Assembly (NCBI GenBank): GCA_031266025.1
Contig: JAISBV010000055.1
Coordinates: 1-39,420 of the forward strand
Length of the DNA stretch: 39,420 bases
Direction of reading: 5' to 3'
DNA from: Eubacteriales Family XIII. Incertae Sedis bacterium
Lineage (GTDB): Bacteria > Bacillota > Clostridia > Peptostreptococcales > Anaerovoracaceae
The translations under genes were made by a program, and so were the position numbers. The notes beneath the pieces are model-generated. The model ran no database searches, was not told where the DNA came from, and saw nothing but the letters and a program-made list of their open reading frames with translations. How positions within the stretch are numbered: the first letter of the stretch is position 1; every line of letters begins with the position of its first letter. Shown piece after piece: positions 1 through 8,451 of the stretch.

Positions 1-1
1 T

Positions 2-724
2 GTGACGCCCGGAGAGGACGCCAAGGCCGTGGCGGATATCTATCTCGGGGCAAAGAAGGCCATGATCGTGTTCCAACAGAACCTGATTTCGACGGCGGCG
101 GCGACGCTGCTCGCGGATATAGCGGTCGTATCGGGCCATATAGGAGCGCCGAGGAACGGCATACTGCAGGTGAAGGCCAAGAACAACAGCCAGGGCCTCG
201 TCGATCTCGGCATAACGGACGGCGCGGAGGCGATGGACGGCGTTAAGGCGTTGCTGTCGTTCGGCGAGGATCCGAGCGCCGGCGCCGAGGGTCTCGACTT
301 CCTCATGGTATGCGACACGCACCTGACGGAAACGGCCAAGAAGGCCGACGTCGTGATTCCGGGCACGGGCTTCGCCTCCTCGGACGGCACGTTCACGAAC
401 ACGGAGAGACGGCTTCAGAACGTCCGCCAAGCGGCGGAGGAGGACGTGGAGCTGTCGAACTGGGAGGTCGCGAGCGAGCTCGCCCGCGTCTACGAGGTCG
501 ACTTCCGCTGGGAAGACACGTCCGACATCTCGCGCGAGATGGACGACCTGCTGCCCGGCTATCGCGCAGCCGAACCCGGCGAGGTGACGGGAGGCGTACT
601 GACGCCGGACAAGGCCGCGCTTGTCGTCGTTTCGGACGACGGCGCGCTCTCGGACCGGCTCCGCCTCACGGATAATCTGATGAATATGATCGACGAGAGA
701 CTGCCCAAGGCGGCGGCTCTGTAA
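2..724 (+). CDS. Molybdopterin oxidoreductase, NuoG/FdhA-like, C-terminal part (partial)
   Basis: This is the 3' end of a gene that enters from outside the window; the frame is open to base 1, so the true start is not visible. The visible 240 residues match the C-terminal half of the molybdopterin-binding domain of NuoG/formate dehydrogenase alpha proteins. The clearest signature is the stretch around residues 117-140, with 'ADVVIPGTGFASSDGTFTNT' followed by ERR, which is diagnostic of this group. After it there is a short acidic tail but no recognisable C-terminal molybdopterin-dinucleotide-binding domain, which favours a NuoG-like electron-transfer subunit over a full formate dehydrogenase. 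The gene ends in TAA and is followed at once by a strong intrinsic terminator, so it is the last gene of its operon. The exact complex cannot be told without the upstream genes. Confidence 0.75.
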   Translation: MTPGEDAKAVADIYLGAKKAMIVFQQNLISTAAATLLADIAVVSGHIGAPRNGILQVKAKNNSQGLVDLGITDGAEAMDGVKALLSFGEDPSAGAEGLDFLMVCDTHLTETAKKADVVIPGTGFASSDGTFTNTERRLQNVRQAAEEDVELSNWEVASELARVYEVDFRWEDTSDISREMDDLLPGYRAAEPGEVTGGVLTPDKAALVVVSDDGALSDRLRLTDNLMNMIDERLPKAAAL

Positions 725-735
725 TCGTTCCTTTG

Positions 736-766
736 AAAACCGCAGCGCTCCGGGCGCTGCGGTTTT
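736..766 (+). terminator. Rho-independent terminator after the MopB gene
   Basis: A perfect 13-bp stem (AAAACCGCAGCGC pairing with GCGCTGCGGTTTT) with a TCCGG loop lies 12 bases after the stop codon. The A/T ends of the stem give a U-run on the plus strand and a mirrored one on the minus strand. Confidence 0.85.
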
Positions 767-795
767 GTCGTAAAAAGTACACAAGGTAGCGGAGC

Positions 796-1767
796 ATGCG
801 GCATTATTTCGTCATAAACCCTAAATCCTTTGTTCTGGTTGAGGATTTGAAGCGTTTTCTTCTCAGCGTGGAAAATTGTTTTTCCGTCGGCAACCGCGCG
901 GAATACAAGGTCTATATATCCCGTTACCCGCGCGACGCCGTGGCCGCCGTTCACAGATACGTGGCGGGCGTCGGAAGCGGCGAAACGGTAAGGATTTACG
1001 CCGTGGGCGGCGACGGGATACTCTTCGACTGCCTGAACGGTATGGCCGAGTTTGAAAACGCGGAATTGGCCAGTGTTCCGTACGGAAACTCCAACGACTT
1101 CGTAACCGCGTTCGGCACGGAGAACTTTGAAGCTTTCCGCGACATAAAACTGCTTTCGAAAGCGCCGTCCGCGCCTGTGGATCTGATTCAATGCGGTTCG
1201 CGTTTTGCCCTGCTCAACTGCTGTATCGGAGCGGAAGCACAGGCCGTTATGAGGATGAACGGCATAACAAAAGCGGCCAATAAAGGAAGATATATGCGCA
1301 AATTTGTGCCGGCGCTCTATAAAATAGGCGCTCTCGTCGGCATCGCCGACGGAACCATCGTGCCTAAGAGATATACTGTGGAAATTGACGGCGCGGACAG
1401 ATCCGGCGAGTATACGAATATAAATATCGCGAATACGGCGTTCAACGGGGGCGGCAACATTCCGAACCCTTACGCCGCGCCGAATGACGGGGAATTGGAC
1501 GTTCTTTTTTTGAACGGTCTTTCACGGCCGAGCACCATTGCGATTATGCCGGAATACACCCGCGGCCGGTTTGAAAAACATCCGCAGATATTCACGCATT
1601 CGCGTTTCCGCGAAATGTCGTGCCGGAGCGAAACGCCTATGACCGTAGTATTGGACGGTGAATTGTTCATAACGTCCGAAATAACGTTCAAAGTACTGCC
1701 AAGCGCCGCGAAAATGATCGTGCCGGAAGGTCTGGGCTTTGTGGATGCGACGGAAAGGATCAGATGA
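796..1767 (+). CDS. Diacylglycerol kinase family lipid kinase (DagK/YegS-like)
   Basis: The 323-residue protein has the layout of the diacylglycerol/sphingosine kinase catalytic family. The N-terminus carries 'VINPKS' (residues 6-11). The nucleotide-binding loop follows as 'AVGGDGILFD' near residue 75, then 'PYGNSNDF' near residue 97. In most members these read GGDGT and GTxNDF, so Ile and Asn replace the usual Thr residues. The length is normal for the family and the C-terminal beta domain is present. The expected reaction is ATP-dependent phosphorylation of diacylglycerol or a related lipid at the membrane, but the substrate cannot be read from sequence. An AGCGGAG ribosome binding site precedes the start. 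The next gene, a sensor kinase, starts 19 bases after the stop, so the two are probably co-transcribed. Confidence 0.7.
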   Translation: MRHYFVINPKSFVLVEDLKRFLLSVENCFSVGNRAEYKVYISRYPRDAVAAVHRYVAGVGSGETVRIYAVGGDGILFDCLNGMAEFENAELASVPYGNSNDFVTAFGTENFEAFRDIKLLSKAPSAPVDLIQCGSRFALLNCCIGAEAQAVMRMNGITKAANKGRYMRKFVPALYKIGALVGIADGTIVPKRYTVEIDGADRSGEYTNINIANTAFNGGGNIPNPYAAPNDGELDVLFLNGLSRPSTIAIMPEYTRGRFEKHPQIFTHSRFREMSCRSETPMTVVLDGELFITSEITFKVLPSAAKMIVPEGLGFVDATERIR

Positions 1768-1786
1768 GAAGCAGGGGAGGAGTTCA

Positions 1787-3886
1787 ATGAACCGCGAAGC
1801 TGAAAGGATAACAAAAAATCGGAATTTTGCCAATATTGCGGGGTTTTTCGGAATTATGCTGTACGGGGTTCTGCGCCTGTGCGAGTCCCTGTTCACCGGT
1901 CTTTACACGGAGCGAGGCATTCTGGTCTTTTTTATGTCTCTGGGCTGCGCGATTTGCGTTCGCCTGTTGCAGATCATACTGAAAAATCGCCGCGCGGCTC
2001 CCCTGCTTTCCGGTACGTTGATTTTGCTGTTCTTTATCGTAGGAGCCTATATAACGGCGGATTTCGAGTATTATTATATTTCGATCCTGTGTATCGCCGG
2101 GCTTGTGTGCCTGTACCAGGATTTCAAAATCGTCATGGTGTTTCTCCTCGAAAACCTCATAGTGAATATCGTTTTGTTCTTAAGCGTGTTCAGGCTTAGC
2201 GCGATAGCGAATTTCACGGTAATGAGCATTGACGCGCTGATGTGCATGTTCGGCTTTTTTTTCCTTGCCGCGCTGTCATGGCGCTCGACGAAAAGAGAAG
2301 GCGAAGCGGAAAAAGGGCTCCGTTCCTTTTCATCATTGCTGAAAACAACGCCGAATTATATGGTCGTCGTCGACACGGAAAATCTTGTACAGTATATTTC
2401 CGATCCCATGGCAAAATTCGCGGATATTGAGCCGGAATACGCCGTGGGGCGTCCGCTTTTGGATTTGTTTTCCGAGAAAAATCTGGAAATGATGTTTGCC
2501 GACATTCTTGACGCCGACGGACTTTGGACGGAAACCCGCGAGATCGTCGTTTCAGGCGAAACACATTATTTCAAAATACTCTCGGACAGGCTTATAGGCG
2601 ACGTTGACGGCATGTTTATCGAAATAACGGATATTACGGAAACCGTTGCGGCCAAGATGGACGCGGAAAACGCAAACCGTGCGAAATCGCGCTTTTTGGC
2701 CACGATGTCCCATGAAATCCGAACGCCCATGAACGCGATTATAGGCGTCGCCGAAATCCGGTCTCAGCGGGACGATATGTCAGAGGATTTGGCAAAGGCT
2801 ATGAACACAATCCGCGATTCCGCCCTCGGACTTCTTGGAATCATCAACGATATACTCGATTTATCGAAAATAGAAACGGGACAGTTTGAAATCCGTCCCG
2901 CAGAATACGACGCGCCGAGCATGATCAACGATACGGTGCAATTGAATCTGTTCAGAATAGGGAGCAAACCCATAAAATTCACACTTGACGTCGACGAAAA
3001 TATACCGGCGCAATTATACGGCGACGAACTTCGCATCAAGCAAATCCTTACCAATATCCTGTCCAACGCTTTCAAGTACACGGAACGCGGGAGCGTGACG
3101 CTTTCTATCCGCTCAAGCGAACCGGCAGATACCCTTTCTCAGGTTCCGGACACAGGCGGCGTGTCGTTGGTTTTTGAGGTGGAGGATACGGGCCAGGGCA
3201 TGAAGCCGGAGGACTTGCAGCGCCTGTTCAGCGAATATACGCGCTTTAACGACGAAGCGAACCGCACTACGGAGGGCGCGGGGCTCGGTATGAGCATAAC
3301 ATACAGCCTTGTGCAGATGATGGGCGGCAGGATCGGCGTGGAAAGCGAATACGGCAAAGGCAGCGTATTCACGGTGACGCTGCCTCAAAAGCGCTTGGGC
3401 GACGCGGTAATAGGCGCGGAATTGGCGCAGAGTCTTCGCGACTTTCAGTTTATGCGCGACAGGAAGGATGTGAACGCGCAGATTATACGCGAACCCATGC
3501 CTTACGGAAGCGTTTTGATCGTGGACGATGTGGACGTGAACATCTACGTCGCGGACGCGCTGATGTCGGTTTACGAATTGAAAATCGACACGGCGTTCAG
3601 CGGTTTCGAAACTTTGGACAAGGTAAAGAACGGCGCGTCTTATGATGTGATTTTTATGGATCACATGATGCCCGAAATGGACGGAGTGGAAACGACGCGA
3701 AAGCTTCGCGAGCTTGGATACGACGCGCCGATAGTGGCGCTGACGGCAAACGCGATAACGGGCAGCGATAAGATGTTTTTGGAAAACGGTTTTGACGGTT
3801 TCATATCCAAGCCTATTGACATAAGACAGTTGAACGCCGTCCTGAATAAGTTCGTCCGTGACCGCCATAAGAAAGACCCCGCTTAG
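1787..3886 (+). CDS. Membrane hybrid sensor histidine kinase (PAS, HisKA, HATPase, receiver)
   Basis: The start is the ATG at 1787 because AGGGGAGGAG (1773-1782) sits just upstream; an in-frame start at 1739 would overlap the kinase gene before it. The 699-residue protein has about six hydrophobic segments (roughly residues 14-164), a PAS-like domain (about 180-290), a HisKA dimerisation domain with the phospho-acceptor in 'ATMSHEIRTPMNAIIG' (His309), and an HATPase_c domain. The ATPase shows the N box 'ILTNILSNAFKY', 'EDTGQG' and 'GAGLGM'. A C-terminal receiver has the acidic pair in 'VLIVDD', phospho-acceptor Asp625 in 'VIFMDHMMPEMDG', and the switch residues T653 and K675. No HPt domain or dedicated response regulator is adjacent, so the output probably goes through proteins encoded elsewhere. 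The signal is unknown; the multi-TM input domain has no recognised periplasmic sensor. Confidence 0.88.
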   Translation: MNREAERITKNRNFANIAGFFGIMLYGVLRLCESLFTGLYTERGILVFFMSLGCAICVRLLQIILKNRRAAPLLSGTLILLFFIVGAYITADFEYYYISILCIAGLVCLYQDFKIVMVFLLENLIVNIVLFLSVFRLSAIANFTVMSIDALMCMFGFFFLAALSWRSTKREGEAEKGLRSFSSLLKTTPNYMVVVDTENLVQYISDPMAKFADIEPEYAVGRPLLDLFSEKNLEMMFADILDADGLWTETREIVVSGETHYFKILSDRLIGDVDGMFIEITDITETVAAKMDAENANRAKSRFLATMSHEIRTPMNAIIGVAEIRSQRDDMSEDLAKAMNTIRDSALGLLGIINDILDLSKIETGQFEIRPAEYDAPSMINDTVQLNLFRIGSKPIKFTLDVDENIPAQLYGDELRIKQILTNILSNAFKYTERGSVTLSIRSSEPADTLSQVPDTGGVSLVFEVEDTGQGMKPEDLQRLFSEYTRFNDEANRTTEGAGLGMSITYSLVQMMGGRIGVESEYGKGSVFTVTLPQKRLGDAVIGAELAQSLRDFQFMRDRKDVNAQIIREPMPYGSVLIVDDVDVNIYVADALMSVYELKIDTAFSGFETLDKVKNGASYDVIFMDHMMPEMDGVETTRKLRELGYDAPIVALTANAITGSDKMFLENGFDGFISKPIDIRQLNAVLNKFVRDRHKKDPA

Positions 3887-3900
3887 ACATACAGAAAGTC

Positions 3901-3925
3901 AAGGCGCATCGGGAGGATGCGCCTT
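3901..3925. terminator. Inverted repeat between convergent genes
   Basis: A perfect 10-bp stem (AAGGCGCATC with GATGCGCCTT, loop GGGAG) begins 15 bases after the sensor kinase stop codon and 40 bases from the end of the convergent recombinase gene. It has no long T-run on either side, so it is a weak or bidirectional terminator. It could also be a recombinase target, although no partner copy was seen. Confidence 0.5.
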
Positions 3926-3964
3926 ACGGCAAATCGCGTATCGGCAAACGGCGGCGCCCGGCCG

Positions 3965-4540
3965 TCAGGCGGAGAAATCCAAACACATGTACGCCGCGTT
4001 CTTGTCGTCCTGCGTGACGCCGAGATAGCGCTTGGTAACCTCGAAAGAGCTGTGGTTAAATATTTCCATTATAACGGTCGGCGATACTCCGCCTTTCCAA
4101 GCGTGGTAGCCGAAGGTTTTGCGCAGTGAATGACAGGATATGCGGGCGCCGAGCATAAGGTCTTCGGCGGCCTCGCGAATAAGACGGTAAGCTTGAATGC
4201 GGCTGAGCGCTTTCCCTGTTCCGGTGTTTTCTATAAGAAAGCCGCCGGGTTTTGCCGCTTGCCTTGCGTATAATGTCAGCGCGCGGCGCGCGTTTTTATT
4301 CAAAGCCACTATTTTCGTCTTTCCGGTCTTTTTTTCGGCGACGGAGAGACCTTCACGCACGCAGTTATGCGCAAAATCATATACGTCGTCCCATTTCAGG
4401 CGCAGAAGATCGCTGACGCGCAGGGCGGTATGGACGCCCAAGACGACCAAGCAGTGGTTGCGAAGCTCTCCCCGCCGCAAATAATAATTCGTGAGGGCCT
4501 GTACTTGCTGTTTATTTCTGATCGGTTCTGTCGTAGCCAT
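3965..4540 (-). CDS. Small tyrosine recombinase (catalytic-domain-only integrase)
   Basis: The 191-residue protein has the full catalytic set of the phage-integrase family: Arg41 in 'ALRVSDLLRL', a beta-hairpin lysine in 'KKTGKTK' (about residue 74), His137 and Arg140 in 'CHSLRKTFGYHAW', His163 in 'FNHSS' and the nucleophile Tyr172 in 'TKRYLGV'. It is about half the length of a phage integrase because the N-terminal core-binding domain is almost absent. Such stand-alone small recombinases occur in Clostridia as DNA invertase-like or orphan genes. A strong AGGAGG site precedes the ATG. No phage, excisionase or conjugation gene is nearby, so there is no evidence that it belongs to an intact mobile element. 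The substrate site is unknown. Confidence 0.82.
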   Translation of the reverse strand: MATTEPIRNKQQVQALTNYYLRRGELRNHCLVVLGVHTALRVSDLLRLKWDDVYDFAHNCVREGLSVAEKKTGKTKIVALNKNARRALTLYARQAAKPGGFLIENTGTGKALSRIQAYRLIREAAEDLMLGARISCHSLRKTFGYHAWKGGVSPTVIMEIFNHSSFEVTKRYLGVTQDDKNAAYMCLDFSA

Positions 4541-4580
4541 AAGATTAGTCCTCCTGTAAAAATTACTGCCTATCCAAAAA

Positions 4581-5984
4581 TTAACAGGTGCCCCCGTCGG
4601 CCGGAAGTTCTCCGTACAGGCTGAATGTGCGTATGCCCGTAATGCGTACGGGAAGCATACGACCCGCCAATTCCGCCGGCGCCCGAAAATTCACGACCTT
4701 GCCGGAATCCGTCTTGCCCGTCATCATTGCGGGATTTGTCTTGCTTGATCCTTCCGCTAACACGATCTCCGTCCTGCCCATATACGCGCGGTTCTTCTCC
4801 GCTGTAATCTCGTTAAGGCGTTCTACCATTCGGTTGAATCGCCTGTGTTTATCTTCCTCGGAGACAGGGTCGTCGTACAGCGCGGCGGGCGTGCCCCTGC
4901 GCGGCGAGTACAGGAACGTGAAGGCCGAGTCAAATCGTATCCGTTCTATGAGTTCCATGGTTTCCTCGAAATCCGTTTCCGTTTCCCCGGGAAATCCCAC
5001 TATAAGATCTGTCGTGACGGCTATATCGGGCGCCGCCGCGCGCAGCCTGTCTATAAGGCCGATGTACTCATCCTTCGTGTAACGCCTGTTCATTCGCGCC
5101 AATACGCGCGAGCTGCCGGATTGCACGGGCAGATGTATGGCGCCGCACAGTTTTTCGCAGCTCTTGTAGGCGTCTATAAGACCTTGCGAGAGGTCTTTCG
5201 GATGTGACGTCATAAAGCGAATGCGTTCGATGCCGTTTATGGCGTTGAGTCTGCCGAGCAGCCCGGGAAAATCGAGCGCGTTCCCGCTCATCGCTCCGAA
5301 GTCCCGTCCGCGATAAGAGTTCACGTTCTGGCCGAGCAGCATGATCTCCTTCACGCCGTCTCGCGCCAATTCCGCCGTCTCGCGCTCAATAGCTGCGGGC
5401 TGTCTGCTGCGCTCGCGCCCGCGCGTGTACGGCACGATGCAGTAACTGCAATAATTGTCGCAGCCGAACATGATGTTCACATAGGCTTTGAAAGGGAATT
5501 CGCGCTTTGCGGGCAGACCCTCGATGATTTCACCCGCCTCGCCGTGCACTAAAACGGATTTTACCCTTTCGAGAACGGCGTTTTGCAGAAGCTTTGGAAA
5601 TTCATGTATATTGTGCGTGCCGAATATGATATCGACCCATGGATACTTTTCCCGTACGGTATCGACTATGTGCTGCTGCTGCATCATGCAGCCGCATACC
5701 GCAGTTATCGTTTCGGGTCTCGCCTCCTTGATCTTCTTGATTTGTCCGAGCATTCCAAAGAATCGGTTATCGGCGTTTTCACGTACACTGCACGTATTGA
5801 CGACAATAACCGCCGCCTCGTTCCGTGAGACGGCCCGAGTGTAACCCATACCGGACAAAAGACCCGCTATAGTTTCGGAATCCCGTTCATTCATTTGACA
5901 GCCGAGCGTTTCCGTCAGATAGGCGGGGGCGCCGCCGCGCCGCTCACGGTATTCATACAAGTAATCTTCCCATTGATTTGTCAT
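4581..5984 (-). CDS. miaB: MiaB, tRNA ms2i6A37 methylthiotransferase
   Basis: This radical-SAM enzyme adds the 2-methylthio group to isopentenyl-adenosine 37 of tRNAs that read UNN codons. The 467-residue protein has an N-terminal MTTase domain starting with 'ETLGCQMNERDSE', with further cluster cysteines in 'VVNTCSVRENA' and 'CGCMMQQ'. The radical-SAM CxxxCxxC is in 'FGCDNYCSYCIVPYTRGRE', and a C-terminal TRAM domain follows. The start was placed at 5984 (MTNQWEDY). The frame stays open to 6101, but that extension would run through the kam terminator hairpin. The ribosome binding site at 5984 is weak. The distinction from MtaB rests on the N-terminal motif and overall similarity. Confidence 0.9.
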   Translation of the reverse strand: MTNQWEDYLYEYRERRGGAPAYLTETLGCQMNERDSETIAGLLSGMGYTRAVSRNEAAVIVVNTCSVRENADNRFFGMLGQIKKIKEARPETITAVCGCMMQQQHIVDTVREKYPWVDIIFGTHNIHEFPKLLQNAVLERVKSVLVHGEAGEIIEGLPAKREFPFKAYVNIMFGCDNYCSYCIVPYTRGRERSRQPAAIERETAELARDGVKEIMLLGQNVNSYRGRDFGAMSGNALDFPGLLGRLNAINGIERIRFMTSHPKDLSQGLIDAYKSCEKLCGAIHLPVQSGSSRVLARMNRRYTKDEYIGLIDRLRAAAPDIAVTTDLIVGFPGETETDFEETMELIERIRFDSAFTFLYSPRRGTPAALYDDPVSEEDKHRRFNRMVERLNEITAEKNRAYMGRTEIVLAEGSSKTNPAMMTGKTDSGKVVNFRAPAELAGRMLPVRITGIRTFSLYGELPADGGTC

Positions 5985-6033
5985 AGGTATTATATTAGCA
6001 TATTTCCCGTCCGCTGAGAAGCTATAAAACGTA

Positions 6034-6082
6034 ATAATAGCCGGGAGGCGGCGCGATATCCGCGCCGTCTCCCGGCTATTAT
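6034..6082 (-). terminator. Terminator of the kam operon
   Basis: Bases 6034-6055 pair with 6061-6082 across a 5-base loop, giving a 22-bp stem with a single G-T pair. The GC core reads GCCGGGAG...CTCCCGGC and the outer end is AT-rich (ATAATA/TATTAT), so it can act in both directions. It lies between kamE and miaB and marks the end of the six-gene minus-strand lysine operon. Confidence 0.85.
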
Positions 6083-6128
6083 ATATTTGAGTATATTTCA
6101 AACCTGCCCTTTCGGCCGGGCGGTTACA

Positions 6129-6896
6129 TCACACCAACTTGCGCTTTACCATTTCCGTCAGTATAAACGACGCGACGTCCTCTGCGTATGTGTGGGCGCC
6201 AAAGCCCGCGTCGAAGCCCAGCTCCTGCGCCAGATCGTATGAGATACGCGGGCCGCCGCAGCACAGGACGATCTTGTCGCGTATGCCTTCGGCCTCGATG
6301 AGTTCCGCCAAATTTGTCAAGTTGCCCACATGCACGTCTTTTTGCGTAACGATCTGCGAGACGATGACGGCGTCCGCGTTAAGCGCTATGGCTTTGGCGA
6401 CAAGGGTCTCGTTCGGCACCTGCGAGCCCAGATTTATCGCCTCTATGCCCTTATATCGTTCGAGCCCGAAATGTCCGTGAAAGCCTTTCATGTTCATGAT
6501 AGCGTCTATGCCGACCGTATGCGCGTCCGTTCCCGTCGTCGCGCCGACGATTACGACCGGCCGCTTGATGTTCTCCGCTATATAATCTTGGCAGCCCTCC
6601 CTGCTCATGATCTCTACGTCGGCCTTAGCGACCTTTATACTCGTGAAGTCGATTGTATACCCGCATTTGCCGTACACGACGAAGAATGTGAAACCCTGCC
6701 CGAGATCCTTGGAAAAGGCCACGCCCGGCTCGTCGAAGCCCATTTTCCTGCAGAGCTGCTTGGCGGCTTCGTCGGCTTCGGGGCCGTACGGAACGGGCAG
6801 TGTGAACGTGAGCTCCGTCATTCCGTCGTTCATCGTATCCCCGTAAGGCTTTACCTTCGTAAGGTCGATGTTTGCCTTTACTGTATCAGCCGTCAT
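6129..6896 (-). CDS. kamE: KamE, lysine 5,6-aminomutase beta subunit (B12-binding)
   Basis: This is the small subunit of the adenosylcobalamin- and PLP-dependent enzyme that moves the terminal amino group of D-lysine or L-beta-lysine from C6 to C5. The 255-residue protein carries the Rossmann-type cobalamin domain with the base-off motif 'DAHTVG' (D124, H126; H126 is the cobalt ligand). Lys137 in 'NMKGFHG' stands 11 residues after that His, the same spacing as the PLP-binding lysine of the Clostridium sticklandii enzyme (H133/K144, from memory). Length matches the family (about 260). The start overlaps the end of kamD by 11 bases and has a GGGGGTG ribosome binding site, so the subunits are translationally coupled. 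Confidence 0.95.
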   Translation of the reverse strand: MTADTVKANIDLTKVKPYGDTMNDGMTELTFTLPVPYGPEADEAAKQLCRKMGFDEPGVAFSKDLGQGFTFFVVYGKCGYTIDFTSIKVAKADVEIMSREGCQDYIAENIKRPVVIVGATTGTDAHTVGIDAIMNMKGFHGHFGLERYKGIEAINLGSQVPNETLVAKAIALNADAVIVSQIVTQKDVHVGNLTNLAELIEAEGIRDKIVLCCGGPRISYDLAQELGFDAGFGAHTYAEDVASFILTEMVKRKLV

Positions 6897-8451
6897 TTCG
6901 TTTCACCCCCTGCATCATAGGCGTTATGAAGGGATTGAAGTATCCTTCGTGCTTCACGACTACGCCCTCAAGCCCTTTTCCGCCGTCTCTCGCCCTCTTC
7001 ACGCCGCCGAACTTGCCCTGCTCTATGGTGGAGAACAGACCCTCTTTTTCTATTTGTTCGAGCAGCGCGTCGGCCTGCGACAGCACGAACTGCGCCCGTT
7101 TTTGAATTGTACCGTCCCTTTTGAATTCTATCTCATCGCCGAGATGTCTTGCGTTGTTGAATATGTACGACGCGTTTTCTATCGACAAAAATCGATCCTG
7201 CAAATGCGGCGTGTGTATCGCCTCGGTCAGCATGCCGAGCAGCTGCAGGGACTGTCCCGACCATACGGCTATAAGGTTGAACAGCGCGTCCTGTATATGA
7301 CCCTTGTAGATATTGCCCGTCATGAATTTCGTGGGCGGCATGTATTTCAGCGCGGCCCTTGGGAATATCTCCTTCGCCATGACGGCTTGCGCCAGCTCGT
7401 ACAGGAAACCGTCCTCTATGCCGGGATCCATTTCGAACGCGTGACCGAGCCCCATCTGCGCCTCGGGGATGTTCGCCAGAACAGCGAACTGTTCATTTAT
7501 AAACTGTGAAGCGAGCACGGTGTGCGCTTCTTCAAAAGCGTCGGCCGTGGTCAGATAATTGTCCTCGCCGGAATTGAATATGATTCCGCTGTAAGCGATG
7601 ATTACCCTTGAAAAGAACTGATCCACAAGGGTTCTCTGCATGTTGATGTCGCGGAACAGTATGCCGTAAAGCGCGTCGTTCAGCAGTACGTCCAAGCGTT
7701 CGAGCGCTCCCATGGCCGCGATTTCCGGCATGCACATGCCCGAGGAATAGTTGCAGAGACGTATATACCTGCCAACCTCCTCGCCGACATCGTCCAAAGC
7801 TTTGCGCATAATGCGGAAATTCTCCTGCGTGGCGTATGTGCCGCCAAAGCCCTCTGTCGTCGGCCCGTACGGCACATAGTCGAGCAGGCTCTGCGCCGTG
7901 GTTCTGATGACCGCTATGATGTCCGCGCCCTGCCTGGCCGCCGCCTGCGCCTGTACGACGTCCTCGTATATATTCCCCGTCGCGACTATAACGTAAAGGT
8001 AAGGCCGTCTGCCCTCTCCGAGCCTTGAAATCAGCGCTTCCCTTTCCTCGCGCTGCGATTTTATGCGCTTGAGCGCTCTGTTCACGATAGGCGCCAGCGC
8101 GCCTTCGGCGTCCTTTGCGGGAGCAGTCGGCAACTGCATAAGATCAAGCTTGCCGAGCGCCGCTTCTTCCGCTATGCGCTGCGGCGAAAGTCCCGTGGCC
8201 AGTATTGCGTTGCCGATCCAATATGCGCAGCCCCTGCTCAGCAGACCCGCGTCTTTTATTTGATCCACGAGTACGTTCGACAGCGGCGATTCAAGCGCGT
8301 CGACGCCGTCGACGCCGAGCAGTCGCGCCACCGTGCGTTCGGTGCTCACTGTACTGTGCCTGTCAATAAACGCTTGCACGTTCCTTGCGATCCGCGCGGC
8401 TCTGCTTCTGGCGCCGTCAACCACACTTGGATCAAGATTCAGTTTGCTCAT
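6886..8451 (-). CDS. kamD: KamD, lysine 5,6-aminomutase alpha subunit
   Basis: This 521-residue protein is the TIM-barrel large subunit that pairs with KamE, at the usual length for the family. Recognisable conserved stretches include 'VIVATGNIYEDVVQAQAAAR' (the barrel strand and turn at about residues 176-195), 'DYVPYGPTTEGFGGTYATQE' (about 215-234), 'NYSSGMCMPEIA' and 'FEMDPGIEDGF'. Together the subunits form the aminomutase, in which KamE swings the cofactors over this barrel. The gene starts inside the end of kamC (20-base overlap) with a GGAAAGGAA ribosome binding site and runs into kamE. No unusual residue or break was seen. Confidence 0.95.
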   Translation of the reverse strand: MSKLNLDPSVVDGARSRAARIARNVQAFIDRHSTVSTERTVARLLGVDGVDALESPLSNVLVDQIKDAGLLSRGCAYWIGNAILATGLSPQRIAEEAALGKLDLMQLPTAPAKDAEGALAPIVNRALKRIKSQREEREALISRLGEGRRPYLYVIVATGNIYEDVVQAQAAARQGADIIAVIRTTAQSLLDYVPYGPTTEGFGGTYATQENFRIMRKALDDVGEEVGRYIRLCNYSSGMCMPEIAAMGALERLDVLLNDALYGILFRDINMQRTLVDQFFSRVIIAYSGIIFNSGEDNYLTTADAFEEAHTVLASQFINEQFAVLANIPEAQMGLGHAFEMDPGIEDGFLYELAQAVMAKEIFPRAALKYMPPTKFMTGNIYKGHIQDALFNLIAVWSGQSLQLLGMLTEAIHTPHLQDRFLSIENASYIFNNARHLGDEIEFKRDGTIQKRAQFVLSQADALLEQIEKEGLFSTIEQGKFGGVKRARDGGKGLEGVVVKHEGYFNPFITPMMQGVKRNDG

